Below are positions 44,113 to 54,725 of a stretch of DNA of 64,000 nt, one piece after another. The stretch spans positions 5,083,894 to 5,147,893 of the forward strand of contig NZ_JAJOZC010000001.1 of assembly GCF_023701695.1 (NCBI RefSeq), given 5' to 3'. Position numbers and translations under genes: made by a program. The notes beneath the pieces were generated by a model. That model saw only the letters and a list, made by a program, of their open reading frames with translations. It was not told where the DNA came from and made no database searches. The DNA is from Streptomyces sp. RKAG290 (GTDB taxonomy: Bacteria; Actinomycetota; Actinomycetes; Streptomycetales; Streptomycetaceae). How positions within the stretch are numbered: the stretch's first letter is position 1; every line of letters starts with the position of its first letter.

Positions 44113-44188
44113 GACGGGGCGGCGGTGGCGGATGTCTTCGGCCGTACAGAGGATTCACTCACGGCATCGACGATGGCTGTTCACACAG

Positions 44189-44218
44189 CCTGGTACCAGA
44201 GTGTCTTTATCCTGGTAC
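44189..44218. promoter_or_regulatory. Direct repeat CCTGGTAC in the MFS-XRE gap
   Basis: CCTGGTAC occurs at 44189-44196 and 44211-44218, 22 bp apart (two helical turns), in an A/T-richer stretch between divergent genes. A likely operator for the XRE regulator acting on one or both promoters. Confidence 0.6.
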
Positions 44219-44263
44219 AAGTAGCACCTGGCACCGCGCCGGGCCGTCCAGCAGGCTGGAGGA

Positions 44264-45184
44264 ATGACGACGATGGTGACCGCAGCCCGGACGGGCCCCG
44301 CAGCCCCGGCGTATTCCGGCCCCTCGGAGGCCCCGGACGTCCCCGAGACCGAGATCCGGCGGCACGAGCTCGCGGACTTCCTGCGCAGTCGCCGGGAGCG
44401 GATCACCCCCGAGCAGGTGGGCCTGGTCCGGGGCCGCCGCAGGCGCACGCCCGGGCTGCGGCGGGAGGAGGTGGCCCAGCTCTCCGCCGTGGGCGTCACC
44501 TGGTACACCTGGCTCGAACAGGCCCGTGACATCCAGGTCTCGCCCCAGGTCCTCGACGCACTCGCCCGCGCGCTGCTGCTGGACCGCAGCGAGCGCAGCC
44601 ACCTCTTCTCCCTCGCCGGGGCCGTCGATCCGGCGCCCGGCACGGAATGCCCGAGCCTCACCCCGGCGCTGCGCGCGATGCTGCGGCAGCTGGAGCCGAT
44701 CCCCGCGTGCGTCCAGAACAGCCGGTACGACATCCTCGCCCACAACCGGACCTACGCCCGGCTGCTCTGCGACCTGGACGCCGTCGCGATCGAGGACCGC
44801 AACATCATGCTGCTGGCCTACACGAACGAGGAGTGGCGGTCCTCCGTCATGGACATCGCCGAGGTGACCCGCCTCATGACCGCGAAATTCCGCGCGTCCA
44901 TGGCCGAACACCTCGCCGAGCCCTCCTGGAAGGCGCTGCTCAAGCGGCTGGAGGCGGCCTCACCGGAATTCCGGGAGACCTGGGCGCGGCACGAGATCGT
45001 CGGACCCGGCGGCCGTTCCAAGGTCTTCCGCAACGCCTACGTGGGGCTGCTGCGGCTGGAGACCACCGACCTCTGGCTGGGCCCGTCCGCCGGGCCGCGC
45101 CTGGTCACCTACGCACCGCGCGACAAGGAGACCCGCGAGCGGCTCCAGCGCCTTCAGGACCTCGTGCCCGACGCCGAGGACTGA
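44264..45184 (+). CDS. XRE-family regulator with MmyB-like ligand domain
   Basis: A 306-residue regulator. The HTH spans RRHELADFLRSRRERITPEQVGL through TPGLRREEVAQLSAVGVTWYTWLEQARD, the usual MmyB-type start, and the C-terminal MLTR/PAS-like ligand domain has AHNRTYARLLCDLD and the later WARHEIVGPGGRSKVFRNAYVG. These proteins often control a neighbouring oxidoreductase or efflux pump. It lies between two MFS genes, divergent from one and convergent with the other, which its 3' end overlaps by 31 bp. Confidence 0.9.
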   Translation: MTTMVTAARTGPAAPAYSGPSEAPDVPETEIRRHELADFLRSRRERITPEQVGLVRGRRRRTPGLRREEVAQLSAVGVTWYTWLEQARDIQVSPQVLDALARALLLDRSERSHLFSLAGAVDPAPGTECPSLTPALRAMLRQLEPIPACVQNSRYDILAHNRTYARLLCDLDAVAIEDRNIMLLAYTNEEWRSSVMDIAEVTRLMTAKFRASMAEHLAEPSWKALLKRLEAASPEFRETWARHEIVGPGGRSKVFRNAYVGLLRLETTDLWLGPSAGPRLVTYAPRDKETRERLQRLQDLVPDAED

Positions 45185-46671
45185 CCGGCGGCGGGCGAGG
45201 CCGCACCGGCGGCCGTCTCCTTGGACGCCACCGGGGCCTCCTCCAGCCGTTCGGCGGTCCGGCGGGCCGTACCCCGCGCCCAGCGTCCGCTGCTCAGGGC
45301 CCCGACCAGCAGGACACACACCCCGCAGCCGGTGATGATCCACCAGACGGGCCTGCTCGCCGCCACGAAGTCGCCGGCCGGCCCGCTGCCGTACGAGGAA
45401 CCGGCACCGGACATCCCCGCCGCCAGTACCGCCCCGATCACGGCGACGCCCAGCGTCTGCCCGATCTGGCGGCTGGTCGAGGCGACCGCCGCGGCCACAC
45501 CCGCCTGGGAACGCGGCATGCCGGAGACGGCGGTGTTGGTGATGGGCGCGTTCACCGAGCCGAAGCCGAGGCCGAACAGCACGTACCCGGTGAACATCAG
45601 CACGTTGTCGGTCTCCGCGTCGAACACCGCGAACATCAGCCCGCTGGCCGCCATCGCGATTCCGGCGGCCAGCAGCGGGATGCGCGGTCCGCGGCTGGCG
45701 ACGAGCCGCCCCGACAACGGCGGCAGGACACAGACCACCGCCGCCATGGGCAGCATGTACAGGCCGGCGTCCAGCGCGCTCAGCCCCCGCACGTCCTGAA
45801 GGTAGAGCGTGTTGACGAAGAGGAAGCCGCCGAGAGCGGCGAAGGCGCTGACCGCGATGACGGTGGCTCCGCTGAACGGGGCGCTGCGGAAGAACCGCAG
45901 ATCGATCAGCGGATCGCTGCGCCGGGGCTCGTACACCAGCAGGCCGGTCAGCGCGGCCGCCGCGAGCGCGGCGAAGAGCAGGATCTCCGCGGAGGTCCAC
46001 CCCTTCTGCGGCGCCTCGATGATCGCGTACGTCAGCGAGCCGAGCAGCGTGATCACCAGCAGCTGGCCCACCGGGTCGGGGCGGCGGGCCTTCGCGGCAC
46101 GCGACTCCGGGATGAACCGCCAGGTCAGCAGCAGTGCGGCGATGCCGACCGGCAGGTTGATCCAGAAGATGGACCGCCAGCCCACGGAATCGACCAGCGC
46201 GCCGCCGACCAGGGGGCCCGCGGCCATCGAGATGCCCACGACACCGCCCCAGGCGCCGATCGCCCGCGCGCGTTCGCGGGGGTCGGTGAAGGTGTTGGTG
46301 ATGATCGACATCGCGACCGGGTTGAGCATCGAGCCGCCGACGGCCTGCACCATGCGGAACACGATCAGGGTCTCCAGGCTGGGCGCGATCGAGCAGAGCG
46401 CCGAGCCCAGCGTGAAGAGGACGAGGCCGGCCATGAAGACCTTGCGTCTGCCGATCCGGTCGGCGGTGGATCCCGCGAGCATCAGCAGGGAGGCGAGGAC
46501 GAGCGTGTACGCGTCGATCGTCCATTGCATCCCCGCGACGCTCGCGTCCAGGTCCTTGCGCATGGCGGGGAGGGCGACATTCAGGACGGTGCTGTCGAGG
46601 CTGACGATCAGCAGGCTCATGCAGCAGATCGCCAGTACCAGCATCCGTCCCCGGTGGCTGAGCTCGGGCAT
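45154..46671 (-). CDS. MFS drug:H+ antiporter, DHA2 (14-TM) family
   Basis: A 505-residue EmrB/QacA-type exporter. It shows LDSTVLNVALPAMRKDLDAS in segment 1, motif A LMLAGSTADRIGRRKVFMAG, motif C GVVGISMAAGPLVGGALVD, and about 14 hydrophobic segments. The C-terminal tail is Ala/Ser/Thr-rich and overlaps the end of the XRE gene by 31 bp. The ATG at 46671 has TACTAT 6 nt upstream and no ribosome binding site, so it should be leaderless. Drug export is inferred from family. Confidence 0.9.
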   Translation of the reverse strand: MPELSHRGRMLVLAICCMSLLIVSLDSTVLNVALPAMRKDLDASVAGMQWTIDAYTLVLASLLMLAGSTADRIGRRKVFMAGLVLFTLGSALCSIAPSLETLIVFRMVQAVGGSMLNPVAMSIITNTFTDPRERARAIGAWGGVVGISMAAGPLVGGALVDSVGWRSIFWINLPVGIAALLLTWRFIPESRAAKARRPDPVGQLLVITLLGSLTYAIIEAPQKGWTSAEILLFAALAAAALTGLLVYEPRRSDPLIDLRFFRSAPFSGATVIAVSAFAALGGFLFVNTLYLQDVRGLSALDAGLYMLPMAAVVCVLPPLSGRLVASRGPRIPLLAAGIAMAASGLMFAVFDAETDNVLMFTGYVLFGLGFGSVNAPITNTAVSGMPRSQAGVAAAVASTSRQIGQTLGVAVIGAVLAAGMSGAGSSYGSGPAGDFVAASRPVWWIITGCGVCVLLVGALSSGRWARGTARRTAERLEEAPVASKETAAGAASPAAGQSSASGTRS

Positions 46672-46677
46672 ACATGG

Positions 46678-46683
46678 ATAGTA
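46678..46683 (-). promoter_or_regulatory. -10 hexamer 6 nt before the DHA2 transporter
   Basis: TACTAT on the minus strand, one base from the TATAAT consensus at several positions, ends 6 nt before the ATG at 46671. An adjoining TTAGTTAG repeat just upstream may be an operator. Confidence 0.55.
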
Positions 46684-46761
46684 CGGCTAACTAACGACTG
46701 CTCGCCGCCAGTACCGGCAGGGCCCCCGCATCCGGCCGCCCGAGCAGTTCCCCGCGTACGC

Positions 46762-46767
46762 GACAAT
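46762..46767 (+). promoter_or_regulatory. -10-like hexamer 6 nt before the dihydrouridine synthase
   Basis: GACAAT ends 6 nt before the ATG at 46774. Identical hexamer and spacing to recO. Confidence 0.5.
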
Positions 46768-46773
46768 GGGGGA

Positions 46774-47922
46774 ATGACCACGCTCGCCCCCGCGCCCCAG
46801 CTGCTCCGCATCGGCCCGCACACCGTGCAGCCGCCGGTGGTCCTCGCCCCCATGGCCGGCATCACCAACGCGCCCTTCCGCACGCTGTGCCGGGAGTTCT
46901 CGGGCGGCAAGGGGCTGTTCGTCAGTGAGATGATCACCACGCGGGCGCTGGTCGAGCGCAACGAGAAGACCATGCAGCTCATCCACTTCGACGCGAGCGA
47001 GACCCCGCGCTCCATCCAGCTGTACGGAGTGGACCCGGTCACGGTCGGCAAGGCCGTCCGCATGATCGTCGACGAGAACCTCGCCGACCACATCGACCTG
47101 AACTTCGGCTGCCCGGTCCCCAAGGTCACCCGCAAGGGCGGCGGCTCGGCGCTCCCGTACAAGCGGCCGCTGCTGCGCGCGATCCTGAACCAGGCGGTCT
47201 CGAACGCCGGTGATCTGCCGGTCACCATCAAGATGCGCAAGGGCATCGACGACGACCACCTGACCTACCTCGACGCCGGCCGGATCGCCGTGGAGGAAGG
47301 CGTCACGGCCATGGCCCTGCACGGCAGGACCGCTGCCCAGCACTACGGCGGCACCGCCGACTGGGAGGCGATCGCCCGCCTCAAGGAGCACGTCCCGGAG
47401 ATCCCCGTGCTCGGCAACGGCGACATCTGGTGCGCGGACGACGCCCTGCGGATGATGCGCGAGACCGGCTGTGACGGCGTCGTCGTGGGCCGCGGCTGCC
47501 TGGGCCGCCCCTGGCTCTTCGGTGATCTGGTGAGCGCCTTCGAGGGTGCGCCGACGCGGCAGACGCCCTCCTTGCGCACCGTCGCGGACGTCATGCTGCG
47601 CCACGCGACGCTGCTCGGGGAGTGGATCGGCGACGAGACCCGTGGCGTGATCGACTTCCGTAAGCACGTGGCCTGGTACCTCAAGGGCTTCGCGGTCGGT
47701 TCCGAGATGCGCAGGAACCTCGCGGTCACCTCCTCGCTGGAGGAGCTGGGCTCCCAGCTGCACGAGCTGCAGCTGGACCAGCCGTGGCCGGACGGTGCGG
47801 ACGGGCCCCGCGGACGCACCTCGGGCAACAACCGGGTGGTGCTCCCGGACGGCTGGCTGAAGGACCCGTACGACTGCGCGGGCATCGGCGCGGACGCGGA
47901 ACTGGACACGTCCGGGGGCTGA
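46774..47922 (+). CDS. dusB: tRNA-dihydrouridine synthase (DusB-like)
   Basis: A 382-residue FMN enzyme that reduces uridines in the tRNA D-loop. The TIM barrel begins VVLAPMAGITNAPFRTLCREFSGG; landmarks are IDLNFGCPVPKVTRKGGGSAL (catalytic Cys in GCP), ALHGRTAAQHYGG and VPVLGNGDIW-type NGDIW, GCDGVVVGRGCLGRPWLF; the helical tail has FRKHVAWYLKGF. The very long upstream frame through the MFS gene is a shadow; the ATG at 46774 is set by the GACAAT hexamer and family length. Ends at a strong terminator. Confidence 0.93.
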   Translation: MTTLAPAPQLLRIGPHTVQPPVVLAPMAGITNAPFRTLCREFSGGKGLFVSEMITTRALVERNEKTMQLIHFDASETPRSIQLYGVDPVTVGKAVRMIVDENLADHIDLNFGCPVPKVTRKGGGSALPYKRPLLRAILNQAVSNAGDLPVTIKMRKGIDDDHLTYLDAGRIAVEEGVTAMALHGRTAAQHYGGTADWEAIARLKEHVPEIPVLGNGDIWCADDALRMMRETGCDGVVVGRGCLGRPWLFGDLVSAFEGAPTRQTPSLRTVADVMLRHATLLGEWIGDETRGVIDFRKHVAWYLKGFAVGSEMRRNLAVTSSLEELGSQLHELQLDQPWPDGADGPRGRTSGNNRVVLPDGWLKDPYDCAGIGADAELDTSGG

Positions 47923-47930
47923 GAAGCGCC

Positions 47931-47965
47931 GGGGGTGGAGGGGCACGCGGTGCCTCTCCACCCCC
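47931..47965 (+). terminator. Terminator after dusB
   Basis: A 16-bp stem (47931-47946 with 47950-47965, one G-T wobble) closes a 3-nt loop and is followed by TTT. Confidence 0.87.
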
Positions 47966-48493
47966 TTTGCTCGTTTGAGCGCGAAATCCGGCCGGAATCG
48001 ATGAGATGCGGCTCGATTCCGCGCGGGCCGACACTTCTGGCGAACCGAGAGCACTGGATTCCACCCCGGAGTGGCAATCGGTGATCAGAATATCACCCAC
48101 AGCTTCCCTGGAGGCGTCCGGATGGTGACATCTGAGCGGTGCCCTCGGCGTGATCCTCGCCACCCTTGAGTCTCACTTTGCTCAGATGAGCGCATTTAGC
48201 GGGTCTGCACTACTCAAATGATGGCACTGGGTGCCAGGGTGCTGCACTTTGATCGATCGACGCTTCCGCTACGCACCGTCGCTACTTACGGATGTGACGG
48301 TTGCGATGCGTGAGGATTCGTTCAAGAGATGAACGCACGCGCTCCGCGGTCTGCTCGGCGGCTCACTTTCGATCTGCTGGCGGACGGGTGGTTACGGCCG
48401 CACGACGCGCAAGTGGACGTACCCAGACACCTTCGATCTGGGTATGTTCCTCGCCGTCAGGGCAGCCACCGCGTCCTCGAGGAGTCGAGACCC
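47966..48493. other. Long non-coding region upstream of ppdK
   Basis: About 530 bp with no credible gene and lower G+C than its neighbours. It holds at least three inverted repeats: GGTGAT-N6-ATCACC (48080-48097), TGGCAC-TGG-GTGCCA (48222-48236) and TACCCAGA-N9-TCTGGGTA (48420-48444). The last overlaps a TATGTT -10. A small RNA or an upstream alternative promoter could hide here. Confidence 0.6.
48420..48448 (+). promoter_or_regulatory. ppdK promoter -10 with overlapping operator
   Basis: TATGTT (48443-48448) is a probable -10. It is overlapped by a perfect 8-bp inverted repeat, TACCCAGA (48420-48427) and TCTGGGTA (48437-48444), with a 9-nt spacer that replaces the expected -35. This suggests regulated or activator-dependent transcription. 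Confidence 0.55.
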
Positions 48494-51255
<2,762 letters not shown>

Positions 51256-51334
51256 CGCGGCGGCACCACTGATTCCGGAGCTGTCGTCGGCTCACCAGAC
51301 CCTCACCGACCCGACGGCGGCTGCGGAATTCCCG

Positions 51335-51371
51335 GAGGCGGCGGCACCCTGTGCGGGGGTGCCGCCGCCTC
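51335..51371 (+). terminator. Terminator after ppdK
   Basis: GAGGCGGCGGCACCC (51335-51349) pairs perfectly over 15 bp with 51357-51371 around a 7-nt loop. Confidence 0.85.
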
Positions 51372-51501
51372 TTCATGTCCGCGGGACCCGTGGTGATCGG
51401 GGCGGGCGAGGGGCCCGGAAGGCCGCAAGCGAGCGCTTTCCATGACCCCGGTTCTCCATTGCTTCGTTTAATGCGCAAAGAGATGGGCCGGGAACGGACC
51501 G

Positions 51502-51539
51502 GGGTGCGGCCCATGGATCCCCACCCATGGGCCGCACCC
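51502..51539. repeat. 15-bp perfect inverted repeat in the ppdK-regulator gap
   Basis: GGGTGCGGCCCATGG (51502-51516) pairs with 51525-51539 around 8 nt. It lies mid-way in the 530-bp gap 51256-51785 and belongs to no recognisable gene; either a second terminator or an RNA structure. The rest of that gap shows only an A/T-richer patch around 51455-51480 and the promoter at 51716. Confidence 0.6.
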
Positions 51540-51715
51540 GGCTTACCCCCGCCGGGCACGGAGCCGCACCATTGCCAACCGCCGCCGAGCGAGCAAAACC
51601 CCCCACGGCCTTCACTCGCTCTTCCGGTGGCTCTGGAATCGCACCCGACGTCGTACAGCCTTTCGGGTGACGGTGGGTCGGGGCGAGACGTTTCACCTCT
51701 GGCCGAAACCCCGTG

Positions 51716-51744
51716 GTGACGTGGTGTTACTACTCGCATACACT
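51716..51744 (+). promoter_or_regulatory. Promoter of the winged-helix regulator gene
   Basis: GTGACG (51716-51721) and TACACT (51739-51744) are 17 bp apart, 41 nt before the GTG start. A good match to a vegetative promoter. Confidence 0.6.
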
Positions 51745-51785
51745 TACGAAGGGGCAATTGCAGGTGCAAGCTGGTGGGGGTTTCG

Positions 51786-52805
51786 GTGCTGCGTATCCAT
51801 GTCTCCGGATGGGATCTCTCCAAGGTGCGGATGGCCACCGGGCCGGACGCATTGTGGGAGACCATTCTCAGTTTTCACCGGCTGAGGGACCGGCGTGCTT
51901 CCACGGTGTTCGGGAAATGGCGCTCGGAAACCCGGCCGCGGTTGAATGGTGAAGTACGTCTGCTCTCCGCGGTGGTTCCCCCGCGCGGCTATTTCCCGGA
52001 TTTCCTGACGCCTCCTCAGGAGGACGCCGAGCCACTGGACTTCACCGCCGGAATGGAGGCTCTGCGCGACACCCCGCCCGAACGGCTGCAGGCCGAACTG
52101 GCGCTGCTGGGTGCCGGGGGAGCGGCCGGTGGCCGGGCCGCCGCGGTCCGGCGGGCCGTCCGGCCGGTACGGCTGGACGCGCTCGGGGAAGGGCGCGCCG
52201 AGCCCCTGGGCCGCCTCATCGGCGCCCTGCGCGGCTACCACCGCGCCGCGGTCGAACCGTACTGGCCACACATCCAGGCCAGCGTCGAGGCCGACCGTGC
52301 CGTCCGCGGCCGCGCGCTGCTGGATGGGGGTGCGGACGAGCTGCTCGCCTCGCTGCCGCCGGTGATCCGCTGGCGCGCGCCGGTGCTGGAGGCGGACTAC
52401 CCGGTCGACCGCGAACTGCACCTGGACGGGCGTGGACTGCTCCTGCAGCCGTCGTTCTTCTGCCGCGGCGCGCCGGTCGTCTACCGCGACCCGCTGCTGC
52501 CGCCGGTGCTCGTCTACCCGGCCACCCATTCCAGTGCCCCGGTCTTCGCCGAACCCGGCCCCTGGCTCGGCCGGCTGCTGGGCCACACCCGGTCGACGGT
52601 CCTGCAGACCATCGGCGACGGCTGCACGACCAGCGAGCTCGCCCGCCGGGCCGGGGTGTCCCTCGCGTCGGCGAGCCAGCACGCCTGCGTGCTGCGCGAG
52701 GCGGGTCTGGTGCGCACCCTGCGCCACGGCAGCTCGGTCCTGCACACGCTGACCCCGCTGGGCGGCTCGCTGCTGCGTGGCGGGGCGCCCCTCGCCGTGT
52801 CCTGA
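51786..52805 (+). CDS. ArsR-like winged-helix regulator (DUF5937-type)
   Basis: A 339-residue protein with an N-terminal region typical of Streptomyces DUF5937 regulators (VLRIHVSGWDLSKVRMA, FGKWRSETRPRL) and a C-terminal winged helix TIGDGCTTSELARRAGVSLAS followed by ASQHACVLREAGLVRTLRHG. It should bind DNA; no effector site is visible. The GTG at 51786 follows GGTGGGGG; the in-frame GTG at 51774 is possible. It is not obviously linked to the next gene, which starts 115 bp later. Confidence 0.82.
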   Translation: MLRIHVSGWDLSKVRMATGPDALWETILSFHRLRDRRASTVFGKWRSETRPRLNGEVRLLSAVVPPRGYFPDFLTPPQEDAEPLDFTAGMEALRDTPPERLQAELALLGAGGAAGGRAAAVRRAVRPVRLDALGEGRAEPLGRLIGALRGYHRAAVEPYWPHIQASVEADRAVRGRALLDGGADELLASLPPVIRWRAPVLEADYPVDRELHLDGRGLLLQPSFFCRGAPVVYRDPLLPPVLVYPATHSSAPVFAEPGPWLGRLLGHTRSTVLQTIGDGCTTSELARRAGVSLASASQHACVLREAGLVRTLRHGSSVLHTLTPLGGSLLRGGAPLAVS

Positions 52806-52920
52806 CCCGCGTGGAGCCTGCGGGCGGAATTTCTTCGGCCGGCACCGATGAGTTCCCGGCGGCCCGGTCGTCTACCTGTCGTCACGCGTTCGAAGAACAC
52901 ACCGAGAGAGTGAGACGGCA

Positions 52921-53331
52921 ATGCCTCAGATGATCTTCGTGAACCTGCCGGTCAAGGACCTGGAGACGACCAAGGGCTTCTTCGGCAAGCTGGGATTCTC
53001 CTTCAACCCGCAGTTCAGCGACGAGCACACCGCCTGTCTCGTCATCAGCGACACGATCTTCGCCATGCTCCTGGAGGAGCCGCGCTTCAAGGACTTCACC
53101 AAGAAGGAGATCGCGGACGCCTCGAGATCCACCGAGGTGATCCTTGCGCTGAGCGCCGAGAGCCGCGAGAAGGTGGACGAGCTGGCCGACGCGGCGCTCG
53201 CCTCCGGCGGATCGCCCGCCAACGAGCCCCAGGACCTCGGCTTCATGTACGGCCGGTCCTTCCAGGACCCGGACCACCACATCTGGGAGGTCGTGTGGAT
53301 GGACCCGTCCGCCGTCGAGGGCCAGAGCTGA
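52921..53331 (+). CDS. VOC-family (glyoxalase-fold) protein
   Basis: A 136-residue two-module VOC protein. It starts PQMIFVNLPVKDLETTKGFFGKLGF, has the middle strand ACLVISDTIFAMLLEE, and ends SFQDPDHHIWEVVWMDP with the Glu that usually binds metal. The N-terminal His ligand of true glyoxalases is absent, as in many PhnB/lactoylglutathione-lyase-like members. Function unknown. It converges with the SDR gene 18 bp away. Confidence 0.88.
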   Translation: MPQMIFVNLPVKDLETTKGFFGKLGFSFNPQFSDEHTACLVISDTIFAMLLEEPRFKDFTKKEIADASRSTEVILALSAESREKVDELADAALASGGSPANEPQDLGFMYGRSFQDPDHHIWEVVWMDPSAVEGQS

Positions 53332-53349
53332 GCCGGCCGGGCACCCCCT

Positions 53350-54279
53350 TCAGGCCCCGAGTCCCGCGAAGGTGACCCCGGTCAGCTGCTCGGACGCCAC
53401 CCACAGCCGCTCGCCCGCGACATCGTCCAGCGTCCAGCGTGCCCGCCAGGACGGGGCCGGAGCACCGCGCCAGCCGAGGAACCGCGGGCCGGTGAAGGAG
53501 TCGGGCAGCACGCCGGGCGCGGTGGCCGCGTACAGGGTGGGCAGGGCCCCCGCCGAAGCGGGCTGGGCGATGATCCGGTTTCCGAGCTGGACGACGCGCT
53601 CAGCCACCCGGCGGTTCTCCATCCGGACGCCGGCCGTCTGCAGATTGGTCGACGCGTAGCCGGGGTGTGCGGCGGCGGCCACCAGCCCGCTGCCGGCCAC
53701 GGCGGCGCGCCGGGCCAGTTCGTGGATGAACAGCAGGTTGGCCGTCTTCGAGCGGCCGTAGGCGATCCAGCGGCGGTAGTTGCGCTCACTGTTGAGATCG
53801 CCCATGTCGATGTCGGACAGTGCGTGCAGTCCGCTGGAGACGCTCACCACCCTGGCGCCCGGGGTGTCCAGCAGCTTCGGCAGCAGCAGCCCGGTGAGGG
53901 CGAAGTGGCCGAGGTGGTTGACGCCGAACTGGGTCTCGAAGCCGTCGGCGGTCCTCCCGTACGGAAGGGCCATCACACCGGCGTTGTTGATCAGCAGATC
54001 GAGCCGGTCCGGGGTGTACGCCGCGGCGAACTCCCGTACGGACGAGAGATCGGCCAGATCCAGCGCGGCGAACTCCACGTCCGCGCCCCGCACCGCGCCG
54101 CGGATGCGGGACACCGCCGCCTTGCCGCGCTTCTCGTCGCGGCAGGCGAGCAGCACCCGGGCGCCGCGTCGTGCCAGCTCCCGGGCGGTGATCAGCCCGA
54201 TACCGCTGTTGGCTCCCGTCACCACGGCTGTACGGCCGCTCTGGTCGGGAATGTCGTTCGTGTACCGGCCCTGGGTCAT
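53350..54279 (-). CDS. Short-chain dehydrogenase/reductase
   Basis: A 309-residue SDR of the retinol-dehydrogenase-like group. NADP site TGANSGIG, LACRDEKRG (Arg favouring NADP), DLADLSS, LLINNAGVM, catalytic Ser in VSVSSGLHAL and the active-site YGRSKTAN (Tyr and Lys). The extended C-terminus (FLGWRGAPAPSWRARW) is typical of the group. Substrate unknown. Same orientation as nirD but separated by a hairpin. Confidence 0.9.
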   Translation of the reverse strand: MTQGRYTNDIPDQSGRTAVVTGANSGIGLITARELARRGARVLLACRDEKRGKAAVSRIRGAVRGADVEFAALDLADLSSVREFAAAYTPDRLDLLINNAGVMALPYGRTADGFETQFGVNHLGHFALTGLLLPKLLDTPGARVVSVSSGLHALSDIDMGDLNSERNYRRWIAYGRSKTANLLFIHELARRAAVAGSGLVAAAAHPGYASTNLQTAGVRMENRRVAERVVQLGNRIIAQPASAGALPTLYAATAPGVLPDSFTGPRFLGWRGAPAPSWRARWTLDDVAGERLWVASEQLTGVTFAGLGA

Positions 54280-54300
54280 GGATCAAGCCTACGGCCGGAC

Positions 54301-54351
54301 GGCCCGATGGCCGGAAGGGCACCCACGCCAGGGCCCTCCGGCCGTCGGGCC
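54301..54351. terminator. Long hairpin between nirD and the SDR gene
   Basis: 54301-54320 pairs with 54331-54351 in a stem of about 18 pairs with small imperfections and a 10-nt loop; it should terminate the nir transcript on the minus strand. Confidence 0.65.
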
Positions 54352-54365
54352 ACGGCCAACGGTGG

Positions 54366-54725
54366 TCAGTCCGCGCGGACTTCGAAGACCGGGACGGAGA
54401 CCTCGTCGTCGTCCAGGCAGGCGCCCGTCGCCAGGTCGAAGCGCTGCTTGAGCAGCGGGGAGGCGACGAACGGCTGCCCCCGGTCGGATCCGACCAGACC
54501 GCGCGAGAGGACGTACGCCCCGGTGAACGGGTCGCGGTTGTCGATCGCGTACGCGCGCCCCGCCCGGTCCACGAAGAGCGCGACCTGCCTGCCGTCCGGG
54601 AGCAGTGCCGCGACCCCGCGGCCCGGCGTCAGCAGCGAACGGTCGCAGACCGTGAGCCAGTCGTCCCCGGCGGCGAGCCGGATGACCCGGGTGTCCTGCG
54701 CGGTCTCCATCGCCTGGGTCGTCAT
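54366..54725 (-). CDS. nirD: Assimilatory nitrite reductase small subunit NirD
   Basis: A 119-residue Rieske-fold subunit of NADH-dependent nitrite reductase. It shows VCDRSLLTPGRGVAALLPDGRQVALF, AIDNRDPFTGAYVLSRGLVG and SPLLKQRFDLATGACLDD. Cluster-binding CxH motifs are absent, as is normal for NirD. Its ATG overlaps the nirB stop (TGATG), so synthesis is coupled. Catalyses, with NirB, reduction of nitrite to ammonium. Confidence 0.94.
   Translation of the reverse strand: MTTQAMETAQDTRVIRLAAGDDWLTVCDRSLLTPGRGVAALLPDGRQVALFVDRAGRAYAIDNRDPFTGAYVLSRGLVGSDRGQPFVASPLLKQRFDLATGACLDDDEVSVPVFEVRAD

Noticed and set aside
42599..44158. A 519-codon minus-strand frame overlapping the MFS gene, starting at 44158
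   Set aside because: It is in a different frame from the transporter, is Arg/Gly/Ala-biased, and lacks hydrophobic segments or any family motif.
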